This document shows, piece after piece, positions 46,397-54,339 of a stretch of 64,000 nucleotides of DNA (the stretch's first letter is position 1; the number at the start of each line of letters is the position of its first letter). The notes under the pieces were generated by a model. The model had not been told where the DNA came from and did not search any database. It worked only from the letters and a program-made list of their open reading frames with translations. The position numbers and the translations under genes were made by a program. This DNA comes from Chitinophaga sancti (GTDB lineage Bacteria; Bacteroidota; Bacteroidia; Chitinophagales; Chitinophagaceae), in NCBI RefSeq assembly GCF_034087045.1, contig NZ_CP139247.1, forward strand, positions 3,436,001-3,500,000, in the 5' to 3' direction.

Positions 46397-46693
46397 TCAA
46401 GCAAGTAAGGATTTCATTTTAAAGGCCAGTCCCATACTCCCGTCAATGTTGATTTTTCCCTCCATCAATGCCAGTATGGGATTGAGCTTTCCGCTTTTCA
46501 TTTTATAAAAGGTGTTCAGATCCGTTTTAACGACACAGTTAGCCTCAACATCATCCTGGCTAATAATATTTTTATCCCCTGTGCCGTCAATAAGGAAGAT
46601 ATGATCTCCCATTACAAGCTTCATTTTAGCTTGAATGGGATCCATATCTTCTACCTGAACTCTCATCTGGTCGAAGATTTCAGTTAATTCCAT
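46397..46693 (-). CDS. SCP2-type sterol/lipid-carrier domain protein
   Basis: The protein has 98 residues and consists of one SCP2-like domain: KMKLVMGDHIFLIDGTGDKNIIS, CVVKTDLNTFYKMKSGKLNPILALMEGKINIDGSM, ending LAFKMKSLL. SCP2 domains bind hydrophobic molecules in a tunnel, so a polyene or other lipophilic intermediate is a plausible guest here. It is nine bases upstream of the DUF1028 gene and ten bases downstream of the paralogue at 46704. Confidence 0.87.
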   Translation of the reverse strand: MELTEIFDQMRVQVEDMDPIQAKMKLVMGDHIFLIDGTGDKNIISQDDVEANCVVKTDLNTFYKMKSGKLNPILALMEGKINIDGSMGLAFKMKSLLA

Positions 46694-46703
46694 TAAATTT
46701 ATT

Positions 46704-47291
46704 TTATGCTGCGCAAAAGATGATTTCGATATTATTATTTTTTGTAACCAGGTTATTACTTTCTATCTGGTACAGGTTAGCGCTTGTGGCAGAGAATGTG
46801 TTCAGTTGTGAGCAGGCCCTGGCAGATGCATCTTTGATGGCTAACTCACCATCGAAATAAATATTATACTCGAAATTCATTTCCATTGTAGAAGGGAAGT
46901 CCTGGTTGAGGTAGTGGGATTTTACGCCGCTTTTAAGGGTATTGGTTACTTCAAAGCGAACTTCTTTACCTAGTAAATTGCTGTATGCGCTACCGTTCCA
47001 GCTATCGAGTGTGATGTCAATATAGCGGAGGCCATCACGTTTTTTTCCGGGATTTTTAGTTGTGAAGTGGAGCGTGCCATCTAACACCAGTACTTCTGTG
47101 TGTCCATTCTTAGTGATGGCAAAAGTTGGATTTGTATTGGTGTAATAGGCGGCAGTCGTAGGGAATGTCTCCTGGGATTCGCCTATGGTAACTTTCATTT
47201 TTTCCTTTTTGGGGAAGGAGAATGCGCCAGGTACTAATGGGGCACCAGCAAGGAAGATGGCCATGTTTTTACCAAAATCTCTTCTTTTCAT
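46704..47291 (-). CDS. Exported beta-rich protein, paralogue of the gene at 47894
   Basis: This 195-residue protein starts MKRRDFGKN with a hydrophobic stretch to about 25, a twin-arginine-like signal. The mature part aligns with the first gene of the operon: TNTNPTFAITKNGHTEVLVLDG against INSNPIFLITRKGEREILVFDA, and DFPSTMEMNFEYNIYFDG against DFPSKLEFNMEYEVMVNG. It ends IIFCAA. It is probably all-beta. No family is recognised. Two such paralogues flanking the flavoprotein gene suggest a structural or binding role, possibly sequestration of the product, but this is a guess. Confidence 0.72.
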   Translation of the reverse strand: MKRRDFGKNMAIFLAGAPLVPGAFSFPKKEKMKVTIGESQETFPTTAAYYTNTNPTFAITKNGHTEVLVLDGTLHFTTKNPGKKRDGLRYIDITLDSWNGSAYSNLLGKEVRFEVTNTLKSGVKSHYLNQDFPSTMEMNFEYNIYFDGELAIKDASARACSQLNTFSATSANLYQIESNNLVTKNNNIEIIFCAA

Positions 47292-47303
47292 TTGTTTAAG
47301 ATT

Positions 47304-47855
47304 TTAAGGATTAGACATACTCAATACATGATTGATAACGGAGATAACGTCTTTTAATAGTGGCATGACGCCAAACGTTTCTTTCATTCCTTCAATCTCT
47401 ATCCCCCGACGGGGTTCCATGATGTAGTGTCCATCGTTCTGCAGCACTTTGAGGTTGCGCTGAACGGAGCTGGCATACCACATGCTTTCGTTCATAGAGG
47501 GAACAAAAATTACCGGGGCCTTGGCAGCTACGATGGTAGTAGATATGAGGTCATCACAAATGCCATTGGCAGCTTTTGCTATGATGTTAGCAGTAGCAGG
47601 CATTATCATGATGAGATCAGCTTCCTGTGTAAGTTTGATATGAGGCACGAGGGTATCATCACTTACATCGTAAGTGTTGGTAAATACTTCATTACCTGAA
47701 TGTATTTTTAATGCATATGGAGTGACAAACTTTGTAGCATTATCTGATACCATGATGAAGACGCGTGCATTCAATTCTTTCCTTATCTGCAGGACATAAG
47801 AAGGCATTACAACCGCAGCGACAGCCCCGGTAATGCAGACTAAAATGGTCTTCAA
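47304..47855 (-). CDS. HFCD-type flavoprotein (EpiD/Dfp-like cysteine decarboxylase family)
   Basis: The 183-residue protein has the homo-oligomeric flavin-containing Cys decarboxylase fold. The active-site His is H72 in VPHIKL, the flavin-binding PATANIIAK motif is at 86-94 and the substrate-clamp motif PSMNESMW at 119-126. Known members decarboxylate a C-terminal Cys of a lantibiotic precursor (EpiD) or phosphopantothenoylcysteine (Dfp/CoaC). Here no CoaB synthetase domain is fused, and the gene is cotranscribed with two paralogous proteins whose C-termini are CAC and CAA. That makes a peptide C-terminus a candidate substrate. Alternatively it is a UbiX-like or tailoring enzyme. Confidence 0.85.
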   Translation of the reverse strand: MKTILVCITGAVAAVVMPSYVLQIRKELNARVFIMVSDNATKFVTPYALKIHSGNEVFTNTYDVSDDTLVPHIKLTQEADLIMIMPATANIIAKAANGICDDLISTTIVAAKAPVIFVPSMNESMWYASSVQRNLKVLQNDGHYIMEPRRGIEIEGMKETFGVMPLLKDVISVINHVLSMSNP

Positions 47856-47893
47856 AAATTCTGATTTACCTGTAAGAATGATTTTGGACTACA

Positions 47894-48388
47894 TTAACAG
47901 GCACAGGCAACTACATCAACAGTAGTGTCTTCTCCCAGTGTCATGCTTTTCCCGGCTACACGGAACATATCATTGGGCTTTGGCGGGAAGCTGTTGATCT
48001 GACCTTCAGCAGAGCCACTGAGGCCGGATTTGATTACTTCACCATTTACCATTACCTCGTATTCCATGTTGAATTCGAGCTTAGAAGGGAAGTCTTTGTT
48101 TAACTGAAGGGCGGTAACTTTACTATTGTCGCCCAGGTCTGTGATTCTGAATCCGATATCACAACCTAATAATTTACTGGTAGCTTTTGCTTCCCAGTAC
48201 TTAACATCCACGCCCACATGGCGGTTGCCTCCTTCATTTTTTTTAGGGTCAGATGTTTTTACTTCCATTTTAGCATCAAAAACGAGAATTTCACGTTCCC
48301 CTTTACGTGTAATCAGGAAAATTGGATTGGAGTTGATAAGAAAAGTGTTTGCGGAAGGGAACATTACTTCATTTGAAGATGTCGACAT
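47894..48388 (-). CDS. Beta-rich protein ending in Cys-Ala-Cys, paralogue of the gene at 46704
   Basis: With the ATG at 48388 the product has 164 residues and starts MSTSSNEVMF. It has no signal peptide in this form. A longer frame to 48466 adds a hydrophobic MNYLLYNRSYLLSVI stretch that could be a signal, so the start is uncertain. The body is homologous to the gene at 46704 and the last residues read VVACAC, leaving a free C-terminal cysteine. It is the first gene of the long operon. Family unknown. Confidence 0.7.
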   Translation of the reverse strand: MSTSSNEVMFPSANTFLINSNPIFLITRKGEREILVFDAKMEVKTSDPKKNEGGNRHVGVDVKYWEAKATSKLLGCDIGFRITDLGDNSKVTALQLNKDFPSKLEFNMEYEVMVNGEVIKSGLSGSAEGQINSFPPKPNDMFRVAGKSMTLGEDTTVDVVACAC

Positions 48389-48863
48389 ACAATTTGATTT
48401 AAAGTGTAAACAAAAAGGAGTAATTACCGAAAGGAGATAGGATCTATTGTACAGCAAGTAATTCAATGGTTACATGAATTAGGGTACATATAGGTAATTA
48501 TTAAATTAGTTCGCTATGGGTCGTAAATGTAGCTATAGGTTGAATATATCCGGGCAACTTGATAAATCCTTAAAGAATATACCTAAGTTAAATTTTTATT
48601 TTTAATAAAACAAGTTAGAACAACTAATATTTTTTCTGAGTAGATACAGGATGAAGTTATTTCATAAGTGCCAATTAGAGCTTTCCACCTATATGGCGTA
48701 TAGTAGACAAAACTTGACATGATCCGGCATTATTTTCCCCAAATCTGCCCAAAGCAGGAAATGAAATTTTACATGGTCTACCTTTATTCATGCTCAATTA
48801 TATCCTCTTTGATGAATAATGATCAATTTTTGATAATTCAATTTTGAAGGAAAATATATCTTA
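48389..48863. promoter_or_regulatory. Leader/promoter region of the enediyne-type operon
   Basis: This 475-base AT-rich gap separates the AraC gene from the first operon gene. On the minus strand a TACATTTA box (48524-48531) lies 23 bases after a TTG (48555-48557), close to the Bacteroidota layout, about 135 bases before the start. No other gene or strong hairpin is seen. The AraC product upstream is the nearest candidate regulator. Confidence 0.35.
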
Positions 48864-49667
48864 TTACGCTGTAGGAGACTTACCAAACTGTTTTTTAAAA
48901 GAACGAGAGAAATGAGAAAGATTTTCAAACCCTAATTCAATATAGATTTCAGATGGCTTCCTGTTCTTCTTCTCTATAAGATAACGGGCTTCTGTAAGCC
49001 GCTTAACCTGTAGCCAATGCCGGGGAGACATATCAAATATCTTTCGAAAGTCACGTTTGAATCCTGCAAGACTTCTTCCAGTAAGCTGGGCAAATTTTTC
49101 AACAGGGATATTAAAGTGAAAATTATTAAGCATAAATTTTTCCAGGTCCATTTTATACGGCTCAGAAAAATCAAACAGGAATCTCTTGAGTTCAGGCATC
49201 GTATGAAGGAGTAGCAGTACTGCCTCCTTTACCTTCAAAATGCCTACGGCATTGGTTATCTTTTCTTCCGAATGGCGTATATAAGGAATCACGGATTGGA
49301 AAAAGGAATGCAGAAAATCATTCCCTGAAATAGAAATATTAGAAGGCCCGGTATATTTCTCCTTTATTTCTATTTGCTCTTCCAGCGCGATCTGCCTGAG
49401 CAGATCTTCATACAGACAAATAATGATGGTTTGGTAAGCCTCGCCATTCAAGGGTGTTTTAGTGAGTTCTCCCAATTGATTCCTGCGAATAAGCAACATT
49501 TCTCCTGCCCCGATGGAAAATCTTTCGGTAGCTGTTTCCATTCCAAAATGCCCTGACACCTGCAGTACCAAAGTGGTGTGATTCATAAATGTTACTTTCT
49601 CCTTCTTTATGGTAGAGCTATATGAATAAAACAGTATTCCCGGAATTATTTCACTCGGATTTATCAT
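48864..49667 (-). CDS. AraC-family transcriptional regulator
   Basis: This 267-residue protein has an N-terminal cupin-like domain (about 25-110, with VLQVSGHFGMETATERFSIGAGEMLLI) and a C-terminal AraC double HTH (about 170-265). The latter shows FAQLTGRSLAGFKRDFRKIFDMSPRHWLQVKRLTEARYLIE and ELGFENLSHFSRSFKKQFGKSPT. It starts 12 bases after the aldo/keto reductase stop, so it is probably cotranscribed with that gene. Its stop is 475 bases before the enediyne-type operon, so it could also regulate that, without direct proof. Confidence 0.9.
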   Translation of the reverse strand: MINPSEIIPGILFYSYSSTIKKEKVTFMNHTTLVLQVSGHFGMETATERFSIGAGEMLLIRRNQLGELTKTPLNGEAYQTIIICLYEDLLRQIALEEQIEIKEKYTGPSNISISGNDFLHSFFQSVIPYIRHSEEKITNAVGILKVKEAVLLLLHTMPELKRFLFDFSEPYKMDLEKFMLNNFHFNIPVEKFAQLTGRSLAGFKRDFRKIFDMSPRHWLQVKRLTEARYLIEKKNRKPSEIYIELGFENLSHFSRSFKKQFGKSPTA

Positions 49668-49679
49668 TATGCAAAGATA

Positions 49680-50642
49680 TTACCGCTGGAGATATGTATT
49701 GCCAAGTATTGCACCTGGAGAAAATTCATTATTCAAAATATCCAGTTCATCATTACTGAATACAATTTCCATTGCCTGTATATTCTCTGGCAAACGGGAC
49801 CTGCGGCTCATGCTTACTAATGGCATAATATGTTCTCCCTGTGCATTCACCCAGGCAATTGCCAACTGAGCCGGTGTGCATCCTTTTTCTTTAGCCATTT
49901 CTTTCAGTACTTCAACCTTCTCCAGGTTTTTTATCAGATTTTCTCCCTGAAAACGCGGGAAGAATTGCTGATAGGCATTATCTGCAAGTGGGGCCTTCAT
50001 CTCCCCAGTAAGCAGGCCTTCGGCAGTATTGGCAAATGCTACTATGCTTATACCCAACTCTTTTGCGGTAGGAAGCAGATCGCTTTCAATCTGACGATCT
50101 GCCAATGAATAGCCTATTTCCAATGCCGCTGGGGGATGTATCTTGTTAACCCTGCGAAGTTGATCTGCCGTGATTTCAGAAACGCCGAGATAGCGTACCT
50201 TTCCTTCTTTGATAAGGTCAGCCACCGTTCCAATTACATCTTCCAGTGGAACGCTGCCATCTAATCTGCACGGCTGATAAAGATCAATTGTATCGATACC
50301 CAAACGGGTCAATGAATAATTGATGAAGTTCTTAATAGCGATGGGACGCAAATCCATTCCGATTGGATGACCACCGTAGAAAATAGCACCAAACTTAACA
50401 CTTATGAACGCATCCTGCCTCCTGTCTTTGATAGCTTTGCCAACCAGGATTTCGTTGTGTCCGGCACCATAAAAGTCCCCTGTATTCAGGAAATTAATAC
50501 CGTTGTCTAATGCGGATTGAATAGTAGCGATACTTTCACGTTCGTCATTCGCCGGTCTTCCCCAGGTTGAAGACATGCGCATGCAGCCTAATCCCAGTTT
50601 AGAAACAAGCGGGCCATTTATGCCGAGATTTATCATTTTCAT
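49680..50642 (-). CDS. Aldo/keto reductase
   Basis: The 320-residue enzyme is a TIM-barrel NADPH-dependent reductase. It has LGLGCMRMSS near the start, catalytic residues in INFLNTGDFYGAGHNE (D and Y), ISVKFGAIFYGGH (K), and the cofactor-binding C-terminal region VSMSRRSRLPENIQAM. Substrates of relatives are aldehydes and ketones. ATGs at 50642 and 50636 fit the family start, whereas the frame to 50708 is longer than usual. It is cotranscribed with the AraC gene. Confidence 0.93.
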   Translation of the reverse strand: MKMINLGINGPLVSKLGLGCMRMSSTWGRPANDERESIATIQSALDNGINFLNTGDFYGAGHNEILVGKAIKDRRQDAFISVKFGAIFYGGHPIGMDLRPIAIKNFINYSLTRLGIDTIDLYQPCRLDGSVPLEDVIGTVADLIKEGKVRYLGVSEITADQLRRVNKIHPPAALEIGYSLADRQIESDLLPTAKELGISIVAFANTAEGLLTGEMKAPLADNAYQQFFPRFQGENLIKNLEKVEVLKEMAKEKGCTPAQLAIAWVNAQGEHIMPLVSMSRRSRLPENIQAMEIVFSNDELDILNNEFSPGAILGNTYLQR

Positions 50643-51145
50643 TTTAGCTATTTTTAACGATGTAAAGATGAGCTTTTTATGGATAGCCAGATTTTTCCTA
50701 TGGCTCAATTTACTTGCCTGTATGGCTCAATGTGTATGTAGATGATAATTCCTGTGCGCCAGGTGAAATAAGCTATTTATCAGAACCGCTTGTAAAGAAT
50801 TCCTTTTGTATGCACTGAAATCTTGTGCTTGCGAGAAATGATTGCATATGAATAACGCAGGGGGAGATACAATCATTTTCATTACAAATATTTTGAAATA
50901 ATATTTGCCTATTGGAGGTGGAGGCATTACAAAGACCAACTTACGTTTTTTACATTTTCAGATCTTAATCAATGAAATATAGCTCCTTCAAAAACGCTCA
51001 TGAAGGTTTCATAGCATTTCTAAATTCAATCCAACAATTTTTAGACTTATTGCGAGCGCATTATTTTATTTAATGCACGAATATTGTTTGAAGAGTTTGC
51101 TTACCAGGTAGTATTACGGAGTGACGTTGATCAGGCTAGTAGCAA
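50643..51145. other. 503-base intergenic region
   Basis: I see no gene. A 70-codon minus-strand frame at 50727-50939 has no start context or recognisable domain. It lies between two genes read leftwards, so it should hold the aldo/keto reductase promoter, but no clean TAnnTTTG box is visible. Confidence 0.4.
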
Positions 51146-51568
51146 TTAAGTAAAATTCAAATGCGCATTATATAAATTACTTATTTGATTTTCCCAGTCA
51201 ATAGACCATTGCAGCAGTGCTATCAGGGGATCAGCCGTGCTTTCCCCAAATTCAGTTAACTCATATTCAACACGCGGAGGTACCTCTGGATAAACACTTC
51301 GTTTTACCATATTGTATTCCATTAAGGTTTTTAGTGTTTGTGTAAGCATTTTTGGAGAGATCCCTTTGATTTGCCGCAACAACTCGCTGTTGCGTTTAGT
51401 TCCCTGCATCAGTGCCACCAAAATAAGTAATGTCCATTTATTAGCAATCAGCGTTAAAGCCTGATTGAGGATACAACTTTCATCTAAAGTTGATTTTACC
51501 ATCAGCGTTTGCTGCAATTTTAAAAAATTTTCATTTTTCTTAGCTGATGCTTGTGTTGCTGCGCTCAT
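51146..51568 (-). CDS. HxlR-family transcriptional regulator
   Basis: The 140-residue winged-helix protein has CILNQALTLIANKWTLLILVALMQGTKRNSELLRQIKGISPKMLTQTLKTLMEYNMV followed by PPRVEYELTEFGESTADPL, the HxlR signature. One Cys (in ESCILNQ, near residue 32) may sense redox or electrophile stress. It is divergent from the SnoaL/NmrA pair at 51657 and probably controls it. Confidence 0.9.
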   Translation of the reverse strand: MSAATQASAKKNENFLKLQQTLMVKSTLDESCILNQALTLIANKWTLLILVALMQGTKRNSELLRQIKGISPKMLTQTLKTLMEYNMVKRSVYPEVPPRVEYELTEFGESTADPLIALLQWSIDWENQISNLYNAHLNFT

Positions 51569-51572
51569 ATGT

Positions 51573-51634
51573 TACTTTAAAGTTCCTACTATACTTTCAG
51601 GTGCCTACTTTCAAATATATACTTTTGTGCCTAG
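51573..51634. promoter_or_regulatory. Divergent control region: repeated TACTTT and GTGCCTA-like motifs
   Basis: TACTTT occurs at 51573, 51592, 51606 and 51620, and G-T-T/G-CCTA at 51582, 51601 and 51627. The copy at 51620-51627 (TACTTTTG) is also a good TAnnTTTG box 30 bases before the SnoaL start. Confidence 0.5.
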
Positions 51635-51656
51635 CTTTGGATAAATTATCTAGAAT

Positions 51657-52097
51657 ATGGCAAATAATTCTTTGGGATACCAGATATATGAGGCATTATT
51701 GAAAGCTTTTGGAGTAGGGGCAGAGGCTGTTACTGCACTTTTCAATGACGATGCAACAATTGAATTTCCTTATGCCCCATCCATTGGGGCAAAGGGTAAA
51801 CAGAACATGGAGGCATATCGTAATCACCTGGAAGGAGGATTGAAGAACATGCCCCACCTGAAGTTTTCAGATATCAGGGTATATCGTTTACAGGAGGAAG
51901 GTACTTATTGGGCAGAAGCACACGGAGAATGCACTATCCTTTCTACGGGAATATTGTATCAACAGGATTATGTGATGTATTTCAAACTGAAGGGCGGCAA
52001 GTTCAGTTTTTATCGCGAATACTCTAATCCGTTACCTGCACTTAAAGCATTTGGCGGAGCTCAGGCAACCCTGGATATGTTTAACGTTAATAAATAA
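51657..52097 (+). CDS. SnoaL-like / NTF2-fold protein
   Basis: The protein has 146 residues with a clear NTF2-like domain: LLKAFGVGAEAVTALFNDDATIEFPYAPSIGAKGK, then FSDIRVYRLQEEGTYWAEAHGECTI and GKFSFYREYSNPLPALKAFGG. It is a ketosteroid-isomerase-like fold of unknown substrate. The NmrA gene starts three bases after its stop, so the two are coupled, probably under HxlR control. Confidence 0.88.
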   Translation: MANNSLGYQIYEALLKAFGVGAEAVTALFNDDATIEFPYAPSIGAKGKQNMEAYRNHLEGGLKNMPHLKFSDIRVYRLQEEGTYWAEAHGECTILSTGILYQQDYVMYFKLKGGKFSFYREYSNPLPALKAFGGAQATLDMFNVNK

Positions 52098-52100
52098 CTT

Positions 52101-52982
52101 ATGAAAATAGCTATTGCGGGAGCCACAGGAAATATTGGAAGTGCAACTGCCAGACAGGTTGTATTAAATGGCGCTATACCAATACTACTTGGTCAGAATA
52201 TAGATAGATTAAACCAATTAAATATTACCGGGGCAATTGCTAAGGTTGCAGATCTGGGTGATATGGCGGAGATGATTAAGGCTACTCATGATGCCGATGC
52301 CTTGCTTTGGCTTGTACCCCCGGTTGCGGCTGCTCCAAGCCTAAAGGAGTGGTATGATAAAATAACTACAGCAGGTATTGCCGCTGTTCAACAAAATGAC
52401 ATCAAAAGAGTAGTGTTGATTTCTTCTCTTGGGGTGAGCACAAAACCTAACCTGGGCACTATTAGTTATTGCGGTATAATGGAAGAAGCATTTGATAAGT
52501 TGGGGGTAAATGTGCTTGCTTTAAGGCCCGGCTACTTTATGGAAAATTTTCTACTGCAGGCTCAAAGCATAAAAGAAAAGGGAGAATTTAGTTTTACTTA
52601 TGACGCCCTGCATGACATCCCGTTTTTAAGTACAGAGGATGTAGGGAATATAGCAGCAAAATACCTGCTGGATGAGAGCTGGGCAGGGCATTGGAAACTC
52701 AACCTGATGGGACCTGAAAATTTAACCCTTAGCGATGTTGCACGCCGATTATCTTCATTAACAGAAAAACCAGTACGTTACAGACAGGAGTCCTTTGAGG
52801 AAATCGAATCCCGTTTAAACAATTGGGGGGTTGGAGAAACAATACGAAACGAATTAATAGATCTATTTAAGGCCTTGGGTGATCCCAATGGCGCTTATGC
52901 TACTCCACGTACCCCCGAGGCATACACAGCTACCTCATTTGAGCAGTTTGTAATAAATAAGCTAATGCCGGTGTTAATATAA
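52101..52982 (+). CDS. NmrA-like NAD(P)-binding protein
   Basis: The 293-residue protein has a Rossmann fold with GATGNIGSATAR at 7-18 and ALRPGYFMENFL in the middle, matching NmrA/YwnB-type NAD(P)-binding proteins, including QorB-like quinone reductases and redox sensors. The lack of a Tyr-Lys SDR pair favours redox sensing or quinone reduction. A terminator lies 60 bases downstream. The pair with an HxlR regulator is common in quinone-stress modules. Confidence 0.88.
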   Translation: MKIAIAGATGNIGSATARQVVLNGAIPILLGQNIDRLNQLNITGAIAKVADLGDMAEMIKATHDADALLWLVPPVAAAPSLKEWYDKITTAGIAAVQQNDIKRVVLISSLGVSTKPNLGTISYCGIMEEAFDKLGVNVLALRPGYFMENFLLQAQSIKEKGEFSFTYDALHDIPFLSTEDVGNIAAKYLLDESWAGHWKLNLMGPENLTLSDVARRLSSLTEKPVRYRQESFEEIESRLNNWGVGETIRNELIDLFKALGDPNGAYATPRTPEAYTATSFEQFVINKLMPVLI

Positions 52983-53044
52983 TTTTCATAAAAGTTCTTT
53001 TTGTGGGGATTGAATGTACTGCTATTTACTGCGGAGCCAGAAAA

Positions 53045-53080
53045 ATACACACTTGCTGACCCTGTCTCGCAAGTGTGTAT
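53045..53080. terminator. Bidirectional terminator-like hairpin
   Basis: ATACACACTTGC and GCAAGTGTGTAT (12 bp) around a 12-base loop, between the convergent NmrA and tail-collar genes. Confidence 0.6.
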
Positions 53081-53135
53081 GTCGGTGGTATGAACTTGTC
53101 ACTGTCTGAAACAATGGCTATACACATTTTCTGTG

Positions 53136-53717
53136 TTAAGCCGGCTGAGGATATAAACCATTGGTCGCAATAATGAAGTTCACAACGAGGTAAGGCATCA
53201 TGTTCTGGTGTGCCTGACTACCACCGGTATTACCTATAGCACTGGCTCCAAGCGTGGCATTCGGTGTGGTTGTGCCTCCTGCCGGCAAAGGCAAAGTTGT
53301 ATAAAGGTTTACGTCTGGATAAGGAGGAGTCACTGTGCTGTTATTGCCGTTTGAAGCTGCCAGCATATTATTGGCAGGCGAGCTGCTGACAGCAGGAGTG
53401 TTTATACCTGTGAAGGTGTGTGTATGTGGTGGCAGGTTAGCTGCAGTAAGTGTTACCGTGGTAGCACCTCCGCCAGCTGCCAGCACATAGTTGCCCGTGC
53501 CTCCCTGCGTGCTGATGGTGCCTGCACCAACTGGTAATTTCACACGCAGGTCGGGGAGTTTGAAGTTGGTAACACCATCTCCGCCATATGCTACCCCCAG
53601 CAGGGAGTACAATGCTTCATTACCAGCAATGGGCAATGCAGCTCCATTACATAACGCCCAGTTCTCAGGCGCATAATTGCCCGCAAACGCGCGGATCTCT
53701 CCTATATAACAATCCAT
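53136..53717 (-). CDS. Phage tail-collar domain protein (MdpB-like), copy 3
   Basis: This 193-residue protein belongs to the tail-collar/microcystin-dependent-protein family. It opens MDCYIGEIRAFAGNYAPENWALCNGAALPI and has YGGDGVTNFKLPDLR near 45-58, a Gly/Thr/Asn-rich repeat-like centre, LPPHTHTFTG and an ending MPYLVVNFIIATNG. Such proteins resemble phage fibre parts but often occur without phage genes and may be secreted or surface appendage parts. It is the last of three paralogues. Confidence 0.88.
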   Translation of the reverse strand: MDCYIGEIRAFAGNYAPENWALCNGAALPIAGNEALYSLLGVAYGGDGVTNFKLPDLRVKLPVGAGTISTQGGTGNYVLAAGGGATTVTLTAANLPPHTHTFTGINTPAVSSSPANNMLAASNGNNSTVTPPYPDVNLYTTLPLPAGGTTTPNATLGASAIGNTGGSQAHQNMMPYLVVNFIIATNGLYPQPA

Positions 53718-53749
53718 ATGATCAGTTTTTTAACGTTAAATAAAGGCTG

Positions 53750-54304
53750 TTAATCGCGCGAAGGCCAAAGCCCTACAGATGCGATACAATAATTCGTTAC
53801 CAGGTAAGGCATCCTGTTCTCATGCGGGGTTGCGGTTCCTGCGCTGGTGATCACATCCGGGAAATTTACGGTAGGGGTGGCCGGAGGCGCGTAGAGGTTG
53901 ACCTGTGCTGTGTTTTTTGCAGTTTGAGTACTGCTGGCAGGTACATTTGGATTTCCCAGGTAATTGTTGTTAGGCCCGCCAATGTTATATACATTGCTGC
54001 CATACATTGTATGCATGTGTGGCGGTATAGTATTGGGATCAGTAAGGGCTACTTTTTCTGTACCACCGGATTGTCCCAGTTGAAAATTCAGACCTCTTGC
54101 ACTGGCTCCATAACCAACAATCGTGCGACCATTGAGGTTTGGTAATTTGAAGGTAGTAGAGCCATTTCCTCCATATGTTTGTCCCAGTAATGCAGCCAAT
54201 GCCTGATTACCGCTTACCTGTAATTCCTGCCCGTTACAAGGCAGCCATCCCGAAGGAATTCTGGAGTATGGGAAGATGCGGATTTCGCCAAGGTAATTGT
54301 CCAT
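53750..54304 (-). CDS. Phage tail-collar domain protein (MdpB-like), copy 2
   Basis: The 184-residue protein starts MDNYLGEIRIFPYSRIPSGWLPCNGQELQV and has YGGNGSTTFKLPNLNGRTIVG, PPHMHTMYGS and the ending NRMPYLVTNYCIASVGLWP. It is about as similar to its neighbours as they are to each other, and lies 32 bases upstream of copy 3. All three lack a signal peptide. Confidence 0.88.
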   Translation of the reverse strand: MDNYLGEIRIFPYSRIPSGWLPCNGQELQVSGNQALAALLGQTYGGNGSTTFKLPNLNGRTIVGYGASARGLNFQLGQSGGTEKVALTDPNTIPPHMHTMYGSNVYNIGGPNNNYLGNPNVPASSTQTAKNTAQVNLYAPPATPTVNFPDVITSAGTATPHENRMPYLVTNYCIASVGLWPSRD

Positions 54305-54339
54305 AGTAATGTTTTTGAGGTGAGTTTAAACAATGATTT

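Noticed and set aside
50727..50939. Minus-strand frame of 70 codons
   Set aside because: Isolated, no ribosome binding site, no domain; treated as intergenic.
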